Below, piece after piece: positions 44,480 through 56,617 of a stretch of 64,000 nt of DNA; position 1 is the stretch's first letter; each line of letters starts with the position of its first letter. Under the pieces are notes generated by a model. It searched no databases. It was given only the letters and a program-made list of their open reading frames with translations, and was not told where the DNA came from. The position numbers and the translations under genes are program-made. Origin of the DNA: Chelydra serpentina (lineage: Eukaryota; Chordata; Testudines; Chelydridae); the NCBI GenBank assembly GCA_037349315.1, contig JBAIAC010000042.1:1116001-1180000 (forward strand). The letters run 5' to 3'.

Positions 44480-45290
44480 GGCCTTGGCTACACTTACAAG
44501 TTACAGCGCAATAAAACTGCCGGCAGCGCTGTAACTCATTAACTGGCTACACTTGCAAGGCACGTGCAGCGCTGCATCTCCTCAGATACAGCGCTGCATG
44601 TACTCCACCTCCCCGAGAGAAATAGCAACTGTTGCGAAGTGGGTGGAACGTTGGTCTTTCAGTATAGCCCAGGAACAACGGAGTTACTGATCTCCAGAAG
44701 CTGCTTTGTTTTGAAACGGCACTTCCGGGTTGGAGTTCAGAGCTCCGTCTGGAGCTACTACAAACACAGCTTTACAACCACAGCTATTATTTGCAGGCAG
44801 GGGGGGGGAAAGAGGGGAGGGCTCCGTTAGGAATGCCGGCAGCAAAGCCTTGGACAGAGACGGGGTGGGGGGAGAAGAACGGGGGGGGGGAGGGGGAAGG
44901 CTCCGTTTCCTCTCTTTTATCTGCTCTTTAAAAACAAACAAAGCCCCTGCTGTTTGCTTTCAGTGATTGAGAGAGAGGCAGGGGATGTGGAGGTGTGGAA
45001 ATAATGAGCTGACACTCTGTGGAGATTTCAAAAAACCCACTCTCTCTCCCAAAATGCTCCCTGTCAAAGTCCCCCTCACCCCCCCCATTTGAAAAGCACG
45101 TTGCAGCTACCTGAATGCCCATAATGCACCGCTCCCAATACAGCTGCAAGTGCTGCAAATGTAGCCATGTCAGTGGTAGTTACTGCGCTGGCGGCTGCCA
45201 GTGTGGACAGGCTGCAGCGCTTTCCCTACTCAGCTGTACGAACACGGGTTTAACTAACAGCGCTGTACAGCTGCAAGTGTAGCCAAGGCC
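44480..45290. mobile_element. Harbinger-like non-autonomous element, TTA target duplication
   Basis: 811 bp. The left end ggccttggctacacttacaa is inverted at the right end as gcaagtgtagccaaggcc. It is flanked by tta at 44477-44479 and 45291-45293. Subterminal agcgctgtaa-type repeats occur on both sides. The central part is purine-rich with no transposase frame. Longer relative of the MITE at 6182-6435. Confidence 0.82.
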
Positions 45291-45293
45291 TTA

Positions 45294-46315
45294 AAGAGAG
45301 CACTTGCAATTCCAATGCAGTCCTCAGTACACGGGTGGTGCGGGTGGAAGGGATTTGCTTTTATATATTAGAAATGTCTTGCCTATCCTGTTTGTCTGGA
45401 GATTCTATGGCTAACGAGAACTAGTGGGCTTAGTCTATCAATATCAGAGTCTGAATGTGGAGTTTGTTAGTTGTTAGCTCCTTCTGTCTGGCTCAACAGC
45501 TGCCGAGCAACAACACTGGATGGAGCTAGTACCCAGATTTTGGCAGTACATTACTTGGTACAGTAGGGCACCATTACAGAAATAGGAATAGGTTAAGCGA
45601 CAAAATTAGCATTGATGTATTGCCACAATTACACATGCAACTGTGGGACTTGTATGCACAACTAATTTTGCAATTGCACACTTGTGTGTACAACTCTGCA
45701 TTCCTAAGGCTGAGCCATTTAGGCAAATAACATCTAAAATAAGTGTTCTGAATTTCCGCCACTTTACAGCTGTGTTGCGGCAACAAGACTTAATTTTGGT
45801 TTCTTCTTTACTTTTTGCTCCCTTGTGGCTTTTAATTCCACAGAAGTGCTGGAGTTTTAACAATATTTCAGGTTTTTAGCTAAAAACAGACTAAGACTTT
45901 TGTGTATTTTGAAACCTCTGTACTTGAAGTTGTGAATCACTGTTTAAGCCCAGCATTCATGCCACTTCTCTGCAGTCCATAGGGTGGCGATTATAATTTC
46001 CTGACTAGAAATTCATTTCTGGTTTAATACAATTGACAAGCATTCAGGTATAAAGTCTTTATACATTACTAGGAAGTTAAACATGTTTGTCTCATAACTG
46101 TTAAAATTGGCTTGTAAAAACTTATTCAGTGGCTTCTGATGTGAAGATTCTTTACATCAAATTATATTTTTATAAAAAATATAAAGTAACTTCATTGTTT
46201 TAGCCTCATCAAATTGCTTATTGTACCCTAGATACCTGCAGTTTATTTTGAGAGGGAACTGTGTGAGCATTTGCCCACGAATCATCTTATGGTTAAACAT
46301 AGAATTAGAGTCCTA
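45294..46315. other. Intergenic; nothing recognised
   Basis: AT-rich sequence with short frames only. Confidence 0.4.
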
Positions 46316-46475
46316 CCACAGACTTCCTGTGTGACTTTAGGCAGAGCATGGCTCTCTGCCTCAGTTTCCCCATCTGTAAAATGGAGCTATTTACCTACTC
46401 ATAAGGTCATTGAGAGGATTTAACATGTGTTTATAAAGCCTCTGAGGGCTCCAGATAGGATATTATTTATTAGTA
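46316..46475 (+). repeat. MIR-like SINE
   Basis: Contains tgtgtgactttaggcagagc and gcctcagtttccccatctgt followed by aaaatgg, the diagnostic MIR core and tail. Confidence 0.78.
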
Positions 46476-46630
46476 CTAAATACTACATTTAATTTTAATT
46501 AGTCAGTTATCTGAAAAAGTGTATGGCAGAAATGCTAAGTACAATCGTTGTTCTACCCTGAGTCTCTCTTTGAGATAGCTGTGAAACCCTGTTCAGCTTG
46601 CATCTTTTTATGCTCTGTTAAATTGTTATC

Positions 46631-46819
46631 CAGCAGTGTCCAATAGAAATTGGATGCTAGCCACACTGCTAGCCACACTTGTGGTTTTGAATTTTTCTTA
46701 CTAGCCACATTATAAAAAAGCCACATTAAACCACATTATAAAAAAGCCATATGCATTAGCCACAATTCAGTAGCCTATTAGCCACATGTGGCTAGTGGCG
46801 AACGTATTGGACACTGCTG
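46631..46819. mobile_element. hAT-like MITE, 189 bp
   Basis: Inverted ends cagcagtgtccaata and tattggacactgctg; interior repeats gctagccacac / gccacatgtggc. Target duplication unclear. Confidence 0.7.
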
Positions 46820-47125
46820 TGTTAGAGTAGGAGTAGCTAAGCCCACACTGAGACTGTCCAATAGGCCAGTAGTGGAAACAGTGACACCTCATCAAGGGTA
46901 TGAACTGAGAAACTACTTGAAAATTTAGATAAGGTATAGATGCAGGTAGAAGAACAATATTTTGTCATTGTTATTCAGATTGGACATCTCAGAACTTCAG
47001 GCTGCATGAAGATTGTTTTCTGGCCACACAATAGAAAGTTAACCCAAAGAATCATACAGATAACGATTGTGTAATGAAACCAGATGCACAGCTCCGCCTT
47101 GTTCTTCACTCTTAGATGGGGCTAT

Positions 47126-47436
47126 CCCATAGGTGCTGACTTTTGTTTTTCCCGGTGGGTGCTCCACCCCGAGGCCCCGCTCTCACTTGGTCTCTTTCCC
47201 TGAGGCCCCTCCCTTGCTCCGCCTCCTCCTGCCCCTGCTCGCTCCTCTCCACCCCCTCCTGAGCACCTCCCGCCAGCTGCTCGCTGATCCGCGGCCAGCC
47301 CCAGGGGCCACCCAACAGCTGATCAGCAGCCAGCCCTGGGGCCAGAACCACTGGGGCAGGTGGGTGCTGAGCACTCCTGTCTTTTTTCCTGTGGGTGCTC
47401 GAGCCCCGGAGCACCCATGGAATCAGCGCCTATGGG
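47126..47436. mobile_element. MITE with cccataggtgctga ends
   Basis: Left end cccataggtgctgac and right end atcagcgcctatggg form an inverted pair. The C/T-rich interior yields spurious open frames on both strands. Confidence 0.65.
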
Positions 47437-47589
47437 TGATCCTACACTTCCTCCTCCCTTACCTGTTGCCTTTTGGAAAACAGGTTTTTTAATAGATCTA
47501 ACACAAGTGTGAGCCTTTGAAAATGGCTGGGATTAGGCTCTAGGTTTTTGCCCTCTCTCTGCTCAAAGTCACTATTGTTTATTACTAGC

Positions 47590-48260
47590 AGAGGACATAG
47601 GGGCAGATTCACAAAGGTACGTAGACACCCAGACCTCAGAATTCGACACCTAACTCCCAGTTTTAGGCTCCACTGAGATCCACAACACTCCCGCCGAGCA
47701 CTGCAGACACCTACATTTTCAGGGGGGAAATTCCCTAGGTGCCTAAGCTTCTGCCTCGGAGCATGTGCAGAGGTGTCAGGATGCCTAGCACCCTTCTAAG
47801 TCCCCGCACAATCCATGAACCAGGGTAGGTAGGTGTTTGCCCACCTATCTCACATGCAGGGCCTGATCCGGGAAGTGTCTCAGGGGCTGCCTTCCACACT
47901 AGCTCCCATTCAAGATGTGGGCAGCACCGGAAGTGATAGCGGCACCCACCTTATAACCTTTAGCCTGGTGGGTAGAGCACTCACCTGGAATGTGGGAGAC
48001 CAGGTTCAATTTCCCTCTCTGCCTGGAGAAGGGATATGAAGAGGGGTCTTTCAGGAGTATGTGCCAGCCATTAAGCTATGGGATAGTCTGATAGGGAGAG
48101 GGTCCCTATGTTTCACCTGTTAAAGCTGTTCCACTGTGGATAAATAAATATTCATTGGAGCAGGGAGACTGGACCATGAGTCTCCCACCTCCCAAGTGGT
48201 TGCCCTAACTCCTGGACTACACAGCCATTTATTCTCTCTCCCCCTTCACCGGCTCCAAAA
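47590..48260 (+). repeat. Degenerate SINE-like region with tRNA-type boxes
   Basis: tggtgggtagagcactcacc (A-box-like) and gaccaggttcaattt (B-box-like) near 47970-48010 suggest tRNA-derived retroposon ancestry. Similar antisense phrases follow at 48180-48220. Confidence 0.5.
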
Positions 48261-49950
48261 GCATATATGTGAGTCAGGGTCTGAATGAGCTCTCCCCTTC
48301 CTTCTGTCCATGCACTGGGGGGGAAAAGACCTCAGGAGCAAACTTTATTTGCATAGACACACCTACTTCGCCAAGGTGATCAGCAGACAGAGCTGCTTTG
48401 CCAAAATGACCAATTTTTGCTGTTTGGGGTTAAAAATAATTTTAGTCTTGAATGTGGTGGTAATAAAACGGTGTTATCTGTACTGTGTGATTGAAAGGCA
48501 GCAAAATTGTTGAGGGTCACCCTAACTGTAATCTCAGTAGGCAAACAGGGTAGTAATGTCAAATACCAGTGAAAGTCAATAGGGGTAGGGAGAGATATTT
48601 TTATTTGAGGGGTTGGAAGTCTGTTTAAAGGGTGGTTTTAGATACCATTTGATCCTTTCCCTCTAGCGTTTAAAGGCAGTGTGTAGCAAACTCAGCTTAG
48701 AGTCTTTTGTTTCAGCTCGGTGATCACTAGAGCTGAAATAATTGATTAATAGGTCTAAGGGGCTGAACTTTAGACTTAGTCTGGGGAGAACTATCTAGTG
48801 AAATTGCTAAGTGGTGAAGCCTCAGAACATGACAGTGCGGCTAGAGGCAGAGGTGGCAGTAGAAACGGGTGAGCAGCAGCAGCAAAGCGGTGGCAGAGGC
48901 TACAGAGGTCGGCAGCAGAGGTATTGATCAGTCCCTCCTTTCAGGGGTGGGAATGAGCCATGTGGACACACCCCTGAATTCTGGGACTTTGCTGACTTCA
49001 GACAACCAACCGTGAGTGAGGTGCAGCAGGGGGAAAAGGGACATTCATCCATCAGACTTCCACACCACAAGCTGGGAAACTGAGGCAACGGACACTGCCC
49101 AAGATATTGAGTAGGGGTAGGTGTTTACTGATGGTTTGCATACTTTCTCTCCCTTTTATTGAAAGTTTTCATTCGTTATACACAGACTCAATGCTTGTGA
49201 GTGGGGAAGTATTGCCTGGTAGAGGTGCCCATGATTGGTGTTTAGTTTTCCCAGATTACTGGGTCGGGGCTTGAGCTGTTTCTCTTTTGCAGTGTTAAAA
49301 GGAATCCCTAGATATTGAAACTGGCCCTTGTTGCTGCCAACACCACCTGGCAGAAGGGTACAGATATAAATAAAAGGGACTTAAACTTGTGTACAAAGGG
49401 TGCCCCACCTTCAGGGGTATTGCAGAGTGTGTGTGTCTCCTCTTGCTTGCTCGCTCTCTGCTCCAAAAGCGTTTGTACATATGTTTACGTCCCAGCGATA
49501 TATATCAAAGTGTCCAAAGCGGCCTTGCTACGTGGCCGCTAAATATGTTGTTTCACGCATGGCAGCCAAAATCTGTGCATCCAAACAAACACTTTTAGAC
49601 ATGAATTGGATAGAACCACGTGATTGACACGAGCAAAGATCTTCTGCACATCACATGTGTTTTTCATGTACAAATACTTGCATGCAAATCTATTGTAACC
49701 TTAAGGCCTTTTTTTCAAAATGGCCGTCTTCTTCTGAGAGCTTTGCCTGAATAAGGCTTGGGCTGTGTAGCACGTGACATGCTCCGCTGAACAGCGGTTC
49801 TCCTGGGGGGAAATGTGCTGCTGAACAGGGGACAGCAACACTGCACGATGCTTTGGGACAAGAACTGAAGATGATCACAGTAATGGCAGCTTTATTGCAG
49901 TAGTGCCTGGGGACCATCAAGAAAGGAAGGATGAGCCAGTGGTTTAGGGT
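48261..49950. other. Intergenic; nothing recognised
   Basis: No exon, repeat end or RNA gene identified. Confidence 0.4.
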
Positions 49951-49954
49951 GGTT

Positions 49955-50250
49955 TTGTAGGGCTTGGGCAATCTGAGTTTAAGTCCCTGCTGTGCCACAG
50001 ACTCCCTCTGTGACCTTGGGCAAGTCACGTAGCCATTCTGCGCTTTGGTTCTCCAACTGTAAACTGAGGATAATAACCCTGCCCTGCCCCACAGGGGTGA
50101 GTGGGGATAAAGATTTTGATGGGCTCAGATTTATGATGATCATGGGTCCCATATAGGTACTTCTGATAGGTAGAATGGGCCCCCCGCTGTAGCAAGCGTT
50201 GTACAAATAGAGCTGATTGTCCCTGCCCCCAAAACCTTAACAGTCTAAAT
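49955..50250 (+). repeat. MIR-like SINE with amniote-type tail
   Basis: Contains ctgtgaccttgggcaagtca and an ataaccctgcc stretch, followed by gcaagcgttgtacaaa and ctgcccccaaa, as in MIR-like SINEs. Confidence 0.8.
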
Positions 50251-52425
50251 ATACAGGACAGGGAATGGGCACAAGAGACAAGCAGAGTAATGTAAATATC
50301 CTGCTACTGCCCCAATTATTTGTGTTCATTGGATGGGGTTTAGTTAGGAGGGGATTAGCTGCTGAACAGACAAAGGCAGGGGGCCAAGGGGCACAGGAGA
50401 GGGAGGGGAGGGAAGGGAAGAGAGGAACATGGAAGCATGATGGGGTGAGGCCGAGGGGAAGACATTGGAGCAAACCACTCCCTGCTGTAGTACTTGTGGA
50501 GGCAGCTCCTGTCTCTTTGACCCCTGGGACTAGTTCTTGTTCCTCCGTGGAATTTTTCTTCCCCCAGCCCCACATCACGGCTCATTGACTCGTGGCAGGG
50601 GGTTGCCACGTGGGTCCCAGTGCTCTTGTAGGTTGCGGTGGGAGAGATCGCTCCTGCACAGTTCTGTCTCCAGAGGCAAGGGGGAGGAGGAAAGGGGGTC
50701 ATCCCAGCTGCGCCCATCTCTTCCTTTTCCCTTGGCCAGATATAGGGGGTTGGGTGTCACTGTTTTTACCTGCAAATCAGAGAGGGGAAAGGTGGAAGTT
50801 CTATTATCTTTCAGTAATACTATTTTTTTTTTTAAAGTAGAGATGTTTACTTTACAGAGATTAAGAATCTATGTGATGTTCTTTACTGGACCTCCGCAGT
50901 TTCCAAAGATGATAGATGTTGGTCTAAACTTTTTAATGTCGCTCTAATTCTGTTTTTTATTTTGTATTTTCCATGAGAGTGAGTGTCACAACCCACGCTG
51001 AGTTAAAGATAGCCCTGCAAAGTTTTCTATTGTTTGCTTGCTGGTTCGTACAAGAAAGGAAACTGAGCGTTTCATCAGCACAATTAACACTTTAGACTTC
51101 TGATACTGCAAGCCCCTGAGCCCAGCTCCCTTTTTACAAAGAGTTAGGCCCTGATTCTGTAAGCACGTCTGCATGTTTACCTTAAACTAAAGCATGTGCA
51201 TACTGCTCTTGATGCCAGTGGGATGCTCACATGCGGAAAGCGAAGCATCTGCATAAATGTTTGCAGGGTGAGAACTTGTTTTGAAACCTACCGGAGAAAA
51301 CAAAATCCGATGACAATTTTTTAGCACTTCTGGTCAACAGACGGGTGCCATAGCTAGAAAAATCTCTTTTGTGCATCACCCTGTTAACCACAAATTCTTC
51401 CCCCTTATTGGCCACCTGCCTTTGCTAAACATCCTCATCGTTTTTTCACTAATTGCTCTGCTCACAAAATACATGTTCCCAAACCTCATGGTTTTGCTAA
51501 ATAATTGCACAGTTTGGTTTCCAACTATATGCTACTTACTCTCATACAGTGGCGCCATTTCAGAAATATGGGGGGAGATTGTGTCGGCATATAGAACATT
51601 ATATGTGTGTTCTATCCTGCAAAGTTGTTGAGGGGGAGGGGAGAGTGTCACATATAGACCTATGAAAAGCCGGGGGTGGGGGGGGGAGGGGAGGACAGCC
51701 CCTTTTGCTCTCCTAAATCAAATAATACCCCAGCCCTAATGTTCACTGTAAAGGATCTTAAAGTACCAAAATACTTTACATACAAACACTCCCCATCATA
51801 TTGCTTTGTGCTGTAGAAACCTGCACGTTTGCCTTTCTTGACTCTTGCTCACTTTAACTGGACATTTACTGCTACGTTAATAGTACAGGGCTTTTTGCAA
51901 CTAGATTGAAATTCAAAGCAGCCTAAGAGAGTTAAGTACCCAATTCCTATTGAATGTCAGTGGGATTCAAGTATCTCGGGGTGAGATGAAAATGTCCTAA
52001 TTTTTTAAAAGGAAACACTCTCAAATGAAACACGAATGTGTATTTCGATGTAGTATTTTGGAATAAAACTTTCAGCAGATAATATTTAACGCCCCCCCTC
52101 CCCCCACACCTCCACCCAGGGTTGATGGAGCAGTGGCAGGTTTTGTGGTCAGAGTTAAAGACGGCAGACAGTGCCCTGTGAGATGGAGGCTTGTACCACA
52201 ACAGCCTGTTCAGTAGCTGTAGCAGGACAGCACTAAAACACCCTCCCTGCCATGAAAACAAATTCACTCACATTTTAAGAATGACAAAACAAAATGGGGA
52301 GATTTTTCATTTGAGCCTGAGACTTAAGCACTGAAATTCAATAGAAAGTGGGTACTTCATTTCATGCATCTATTTCAGACTCCTTTACATCTTCTTTGAG
52401 GTATTTCAGTTACTCTGCTTATAAC
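50251..52425. other. Intergenic; nothing recognised
   Basis: Several short frames without domains. Poly-G/T runs at 51670-51700 and 50820-50840. Confidence 0.4.
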
Positions 52426-52429
52426 AGGA

Positions 52430-52607
52430 GGTTCTCAAACTGGAGGTCGGATCCCCTCAGGGGGTCGCAAGGTTATTACATGGGGGGGTCGCGAGCTGTC
52501 AGCCTCCACCCCAAACCCCACTTTGCCTCCAGCATTTATAAGGGTGTTAAATATATTAAAAAGTAAGGGAGGTCACACTCAGAGGCTTGTACAAAAGTTT
52601 GAGAACC
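52430..52607. mobile_element. hAT-like MITE
   Basis: Left end ggttctcaaact and right end agtttgagaacc (one base different) are inverted. Interior has gggggtcgc repeats. Confidence 0.65.
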
Positions 52608-53689
52608 ATTTTTTCATCCTCCAGAACGGTTTCACTTATCCGGGGGACGCAGAGTAAGAGGTCTCTTTACAAAATGCATCTGAAATAAAGAGCATGTTGA
52701 CACCGGCAGAATCGTTATGTTTAGTGATCACACCGGAAAAGAGCACGAAGTTAGTCAATGGTCAGGCAGGATTTGGTCATTGCTGAGGCTGGTATAGATT
52801 TTTCCAGGGGTGCTGACACAAATACCAGCCTAGAACACAGGCCTGAGGTCAGAGTTTGAGGCTGTTTATTAAATAAAGTATTTTGTTCTTGGCATATCAG
52901 CATTCGGCCTATGGACACACAACACATTATGTTGGTGCAATGCAGTAGAGTACCTCAGAGTAAGGGTAGCGAGCTCAGGGCACTTCAGTTCCACTTTCCT
53001 TGTGCCTGGCAGGCAGCACTCAGGAATAACATGACTTCTGTCTTATAAAAGAATGATACTTGCCACTTCCCTTTCTGTTAGTGATGGACAACAGTCTCAC
53101 CGGCAGAATCGGAACGTGCCTCTTTGTGAGTGAAGTTTGAAAAATGGCCAAAATTATATTTCAGTTAAAAACGCAGATTCAGGGCGAGTGAAACATTTTG
53201 CGAATTCATGTCTAATTCACTAAATTGTTTTGATCAAAGACAAACCTAAAAAAGTCACACACACACACGCACCCCATGGAAACATTTTGTTTAAACATTT
53301 TATAAAAAAACTAAACCTTTTGAATATAATTGGCTTTTAGTTTTGAAACGTACTTCCAAAAAAAATTTTTGTAAAGGAAGAAAACAAAATGAAATGTTTG
53401 GTTTCGGGTCCAACAAAATGTTTCATTCAATCTGAAACCATTTTTTTGTTACTTTTTGGTTTGCTGTTTTCGTTTTCAAATTTTTGGTACAGTCCGTGAA
53501 CTGAAAAATCAGTTGTTTGTCCTCTTTATAACAGCTCTCAACATATTTGAAGACTGTTATCAGGTTCCCCCCACCACCACCACCCCAGGGTTCTGTTCAC
53601 AAGACTAAATATGTCCAGGTCTTCAGGGTCGAGTGGGTTGGTTTCTTGAGGTTTGGGCAAGATATTGCTGTCATAGCCCTTCATAGATT
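52608..53689. other. Intergenic; AT-rich, nothing recognised
   Basis: Contains (ca)n at 53262-53274 and A/T-rich stretches with aaacattttg words. No gene. Confidence 0.4.
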
Positions 53690-54790
53690 CCATGGCCATT
53701 GTTCTGTGAAGGGCTATGTGTGATCATCTACATGGTGATCATCTGGTCTGACCTCCTGTAGAACACAGCCCAGAGACCTGCCCCCAAATAATTCCTAGAG
53801 CAGATCTCCCCTTAGAAAAAAATATCTGATCTTGACTTTAACATTGTCAGTGACGGAGAATCTACCATGATGCTTGGTAAGTTGTTCCAATTACTTTCAC
53901 TGTTAAAAATATACGCCTTATTATTTCCTGTCTGAACTTGTCTAGCATCAACTTCCAGCCATTGGATCATGTCAGACCTTTCTCTGCTGGACTGAAGAGC
54001 TCGTTATTAAATATTTGTTCTTTCTGTAGGTACTTCTAGACTGTAACTTAATCACCCCTGAAACTTGTCTTTGTTTAGCTAAATAGATTGAGCTCCATGA
54101 GTCTATCACTATAAGGCAGGTTTTCTAATCCTTTAATCATTTCCATGGATCTTCTCTGAACCATCTCCAGTTTATCAACATCCTTCTTGAACTGTGGACA
54201 CCAGAACTGGACACAGTATTCCAGCAGCGGTCACACCGGTGTCAAATACAGAAGTAAAATAACCTTGCTGCTCCTATTCTAGATTCTCCTCTTTATGCAG
54301 GATCGCATTAGCCCTTTTGGCCAGTGTTGCCCTGGGAGCTCATGTTCAGCTGATGACCCACCATGACCCTCAAAATCTCTTTGAATCACTGCTTCCCAGG
54401 AGAGAGTCCCCCATCCTCTAATCGTGCCCTGCATACTTTGTTCCTAGATGTTAACATTTATATTTAGCCATATTAAAATGCATATTTGTTTGTTTGTGGC
54501 CAGCTTACCAAGCGATCCAGACAGTTCTGTATCAGTGACCTATTCTCTTCATTATTTATCACTTCCCCAATTTTTGTGTCATCTGCCAACTTTATCAGTG
54601 ATTTAATGTTTTCTTCCAAGTCATTTTTATTAATGTTAAATAGTGTGGGTCCAAGAACCAAACCCTGCAGGCCCTCAATGGAAACAGACCCGCCGGATGA
54701 CAATTCCCCATTTATAATTACATGTTGAGACCTATCCATCAACCAGCTTTTAATCCATGTAATGTTTGCCATGTTATAGCTCTAGTTTTT
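53690..54790 (-). mobile_element. CR1 LINE fragment, reverse strand
   Basis: The reverse strand encodes a reverse-transcriptase palm piece at 54473-54772: SWLMDRSQHVIINGE, LGPTLFNI and the catalytic region LADDTKIG in place of the usual FADDT. The CR1 3' untranslated region follows to about 53690 (tactgtgtccagttctggtg read on the reverse strand). 5' truncated. Confidence 0.85.
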
Positions 54791-55319
54791 AAAATCTCAC
54801 GTGGTACTGAAGCAAACACCTTACAGAAGCTAAGTATGTTACATCAACACTATTACCTTTATCAACTAAGCCGGTACTGTCATCAAAACAAATTTAATTA
54901 ATTAGTCCTGGTAAAGCTCTCCCTGTTGGACACTCACCAGGCTTCTGTGTTTGGGTCCCATCATGCTAGACCCTGGTGCTCCCTTTAGACCATCTGGATC
55001 AAACTGGTTCTCCCAGAGATCAGGCACCCTCCTTAGCATGCTCATAGTTTGGCCAGAGACCAGATATTAAGGTTAATGATTTATTTTATTTGTTCTACAG
55101 GTTCTTCCTGACCATGGAAGGAAAGGAAGACAGGGTGTTATACATCTCCAGGACCCTGCCAGACCCTGAGGCATTCAATGATACAGGAATTTCATAAAAT
55201 GAACCAGAGTTCATAAATTGTACAGAGGCAGATTTCCCAAATCGTCTCAATTGTGTTTTTCAAGGAATTTGGTAGGTGAGCTTCTCTGAAGGAGGTGTTG
55301 ATTATTTCCATGAATAGTG
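54791..55319. other. Intergenic; nothing recognised
   Basis: A string resembling a splice acceptor (ttgttctacag at 55091-55101) is present, but the sequence after it shows no domain. Confidence 0.4.
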
Positions 55320-55327
55320 GGCATAGC

Positions 55328-55579
55328 CAGTGGCGTAGCCAGGTTTAGCGCACAGGGGGAGTGGAGCTAAAAAAAGGCGCCAGGAGCAGCAAAAAAAAAA
55401 ATGCTCCGCTCTGGCTGCAGTGTAGGAGCAAAAAGTGTCGGGAGCAAAAAAAGGCGCCAGGAGCAAAAATAAATGCTCCGTTCTGGCTGCAGCGTAGGAG
55501 AAAAAGGCATCGGGAGCAAAAAAAGGCGCCACTTCTGCTCAGTGGGGGAGCGGCCACTCCCCCCCTGGCTACACTACTG
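55328..55579. mobile_element. hAT-like MITE with 8-bp target duplication and tandem interior
   Basis: Ends cagtggcgtagccagg and cctggctacactactg; flanks ggcatagc (55320-55327) and ggtatagc (55580-55587), 7 of 8 alike. The interior repeats a unit with aaaaaaaggcgccaggagca and ctctggctgcag. Confidence 0.78.
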
Positions 55580-55632
55580 GGTATAGCTGTTCTTACCTGA
55601 CTTGTACTAGCGAGGAGGGGCATGGATCTGTT

Positions 55633-55935
55633 TCACAGGTAGGTTGTATCTCTAACATTTTTCAGGGCTTCTTGAGGTTCAGTATGTATGATGGGGGCAA
55701 ACTCAGAGATGGTGGGGTGAATAATACAATCTGGTGAGCAATGGAATTTTCTTTCCCAGTCAGCTCCATTCATACATATTTGGTTGCTCTTATCAGTGAA
55801 GCATGTTGACAGCTCTTCACAGCGGTGGACGCCTGGGTCTGATGTCTGGGCTATGCAGCCCGGATTGCTTAACCAGTTCACCCTGCAAAATAGCTCCATT
55901 GACCATGATTCTGCTGCATGGATGTTGGAGGATCA
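55633..55935 (-). other. Cysteine-rich open frame of unknown nature
   Basis: The reverse strand has an 88-codon frame from an ATG at 55899, open further upstream to about 55935. It has regularly spaced cysteines in FCRV, PGCI, HRCEE, STCF, ICMN, HCSPDC and a tryptophan-glutamate WERKFH stretch. I do not recognise it. It could be a decayed exon, a transposon-encoded piece or chance. It lies about 600 bases upstream of KLRB1-like B on the opposite strand. Confidence 0.3.
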
Positions 55936-56469
55936 GAAGGGTTGTTTTGCCTCCTTTACGGCAGTGCCGTAGTCTCTAGGATTGCTGTACAGAGGGGTGG
56001 ATTTGCTGCAGTAACAGGAGGGGTACGAGGGATGGATGGAGAAGTGAGGTGGAGACGACGCTGGAGCTGCAGATTTATCAACCAGGTAGTTAATAAACTA
56101 ATGTTACTAGCAAGTGCTACGTGAGATCTAGGGCTGCCTGCATTACTGCGTAAGGCCGGTTTTTCCTCCAACTGTTCTTCTTACTTGTCAGGTCACTGTG
56201 TGACTAGGGAACCTGACTATTTTACCATGGGCACAAATTCTGCAGAACCGTGGCTGACTCCTACAGTCCAGGCATCAGACACAGAGCTCTATCCTGGGAA
56301 GTGCTGAGTGCCCTTTCCTCCTGTTACTTCAGTAGGGGTTGATGTCTCAGATTAGCTAGTGCAATTGTACTTTAAACACTTTATCTCTTAGATTGCTAGG
56401 AAAGAAGGAAGTCAAAACCTTCTGATAGACACTTCCTCTTACTGGACACGTCTGTCGTCTCGGTTCATG

Positions 56470-56478
56470 CATAAATAT
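56470..56478 (+). promoter_or_regulatory. Possible TATA-like element of KLRB1-like B
   Basis: cataaatat lies about 55-60 bases before the ATG at 56533. It would suit a short 5' leader; untested. Confidence 0.35.
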
Positions 56479-56532
56479 GAGGCACCTCTTAGTCCGTCTT
56501 CTTGTAGCCTCTCATCTTCCTTTGCACTTGTC

Positions 56533-56617
56533 ATGGCTGGAGAAATAGTATATGCTGATTTAAACATTCCTGGAGCTTTTTCCACTTCAGAGTCACTGCA
56601 TCCATCTCAGCACCCCA
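56533..56617 (+). CDS. KLRB1-like: KLRB1-like B exon 1 (ITIM-bearing tail)
   Basis: Reads MAGEIVYADLNIPG, then a serine-rich stretch, and ends CCC A|gtaagt. The start is the first ATG of the exon. IVYADL fits the ITIM pattern (I/V/L)xYxx(I/V/L). Confidence 0.85.

Noticed and set aside
47112..47492. Open frames on both strands as genes
   Set aside because: They fall within a C/T-rich MITE with inverted cccataggtgctga ends.
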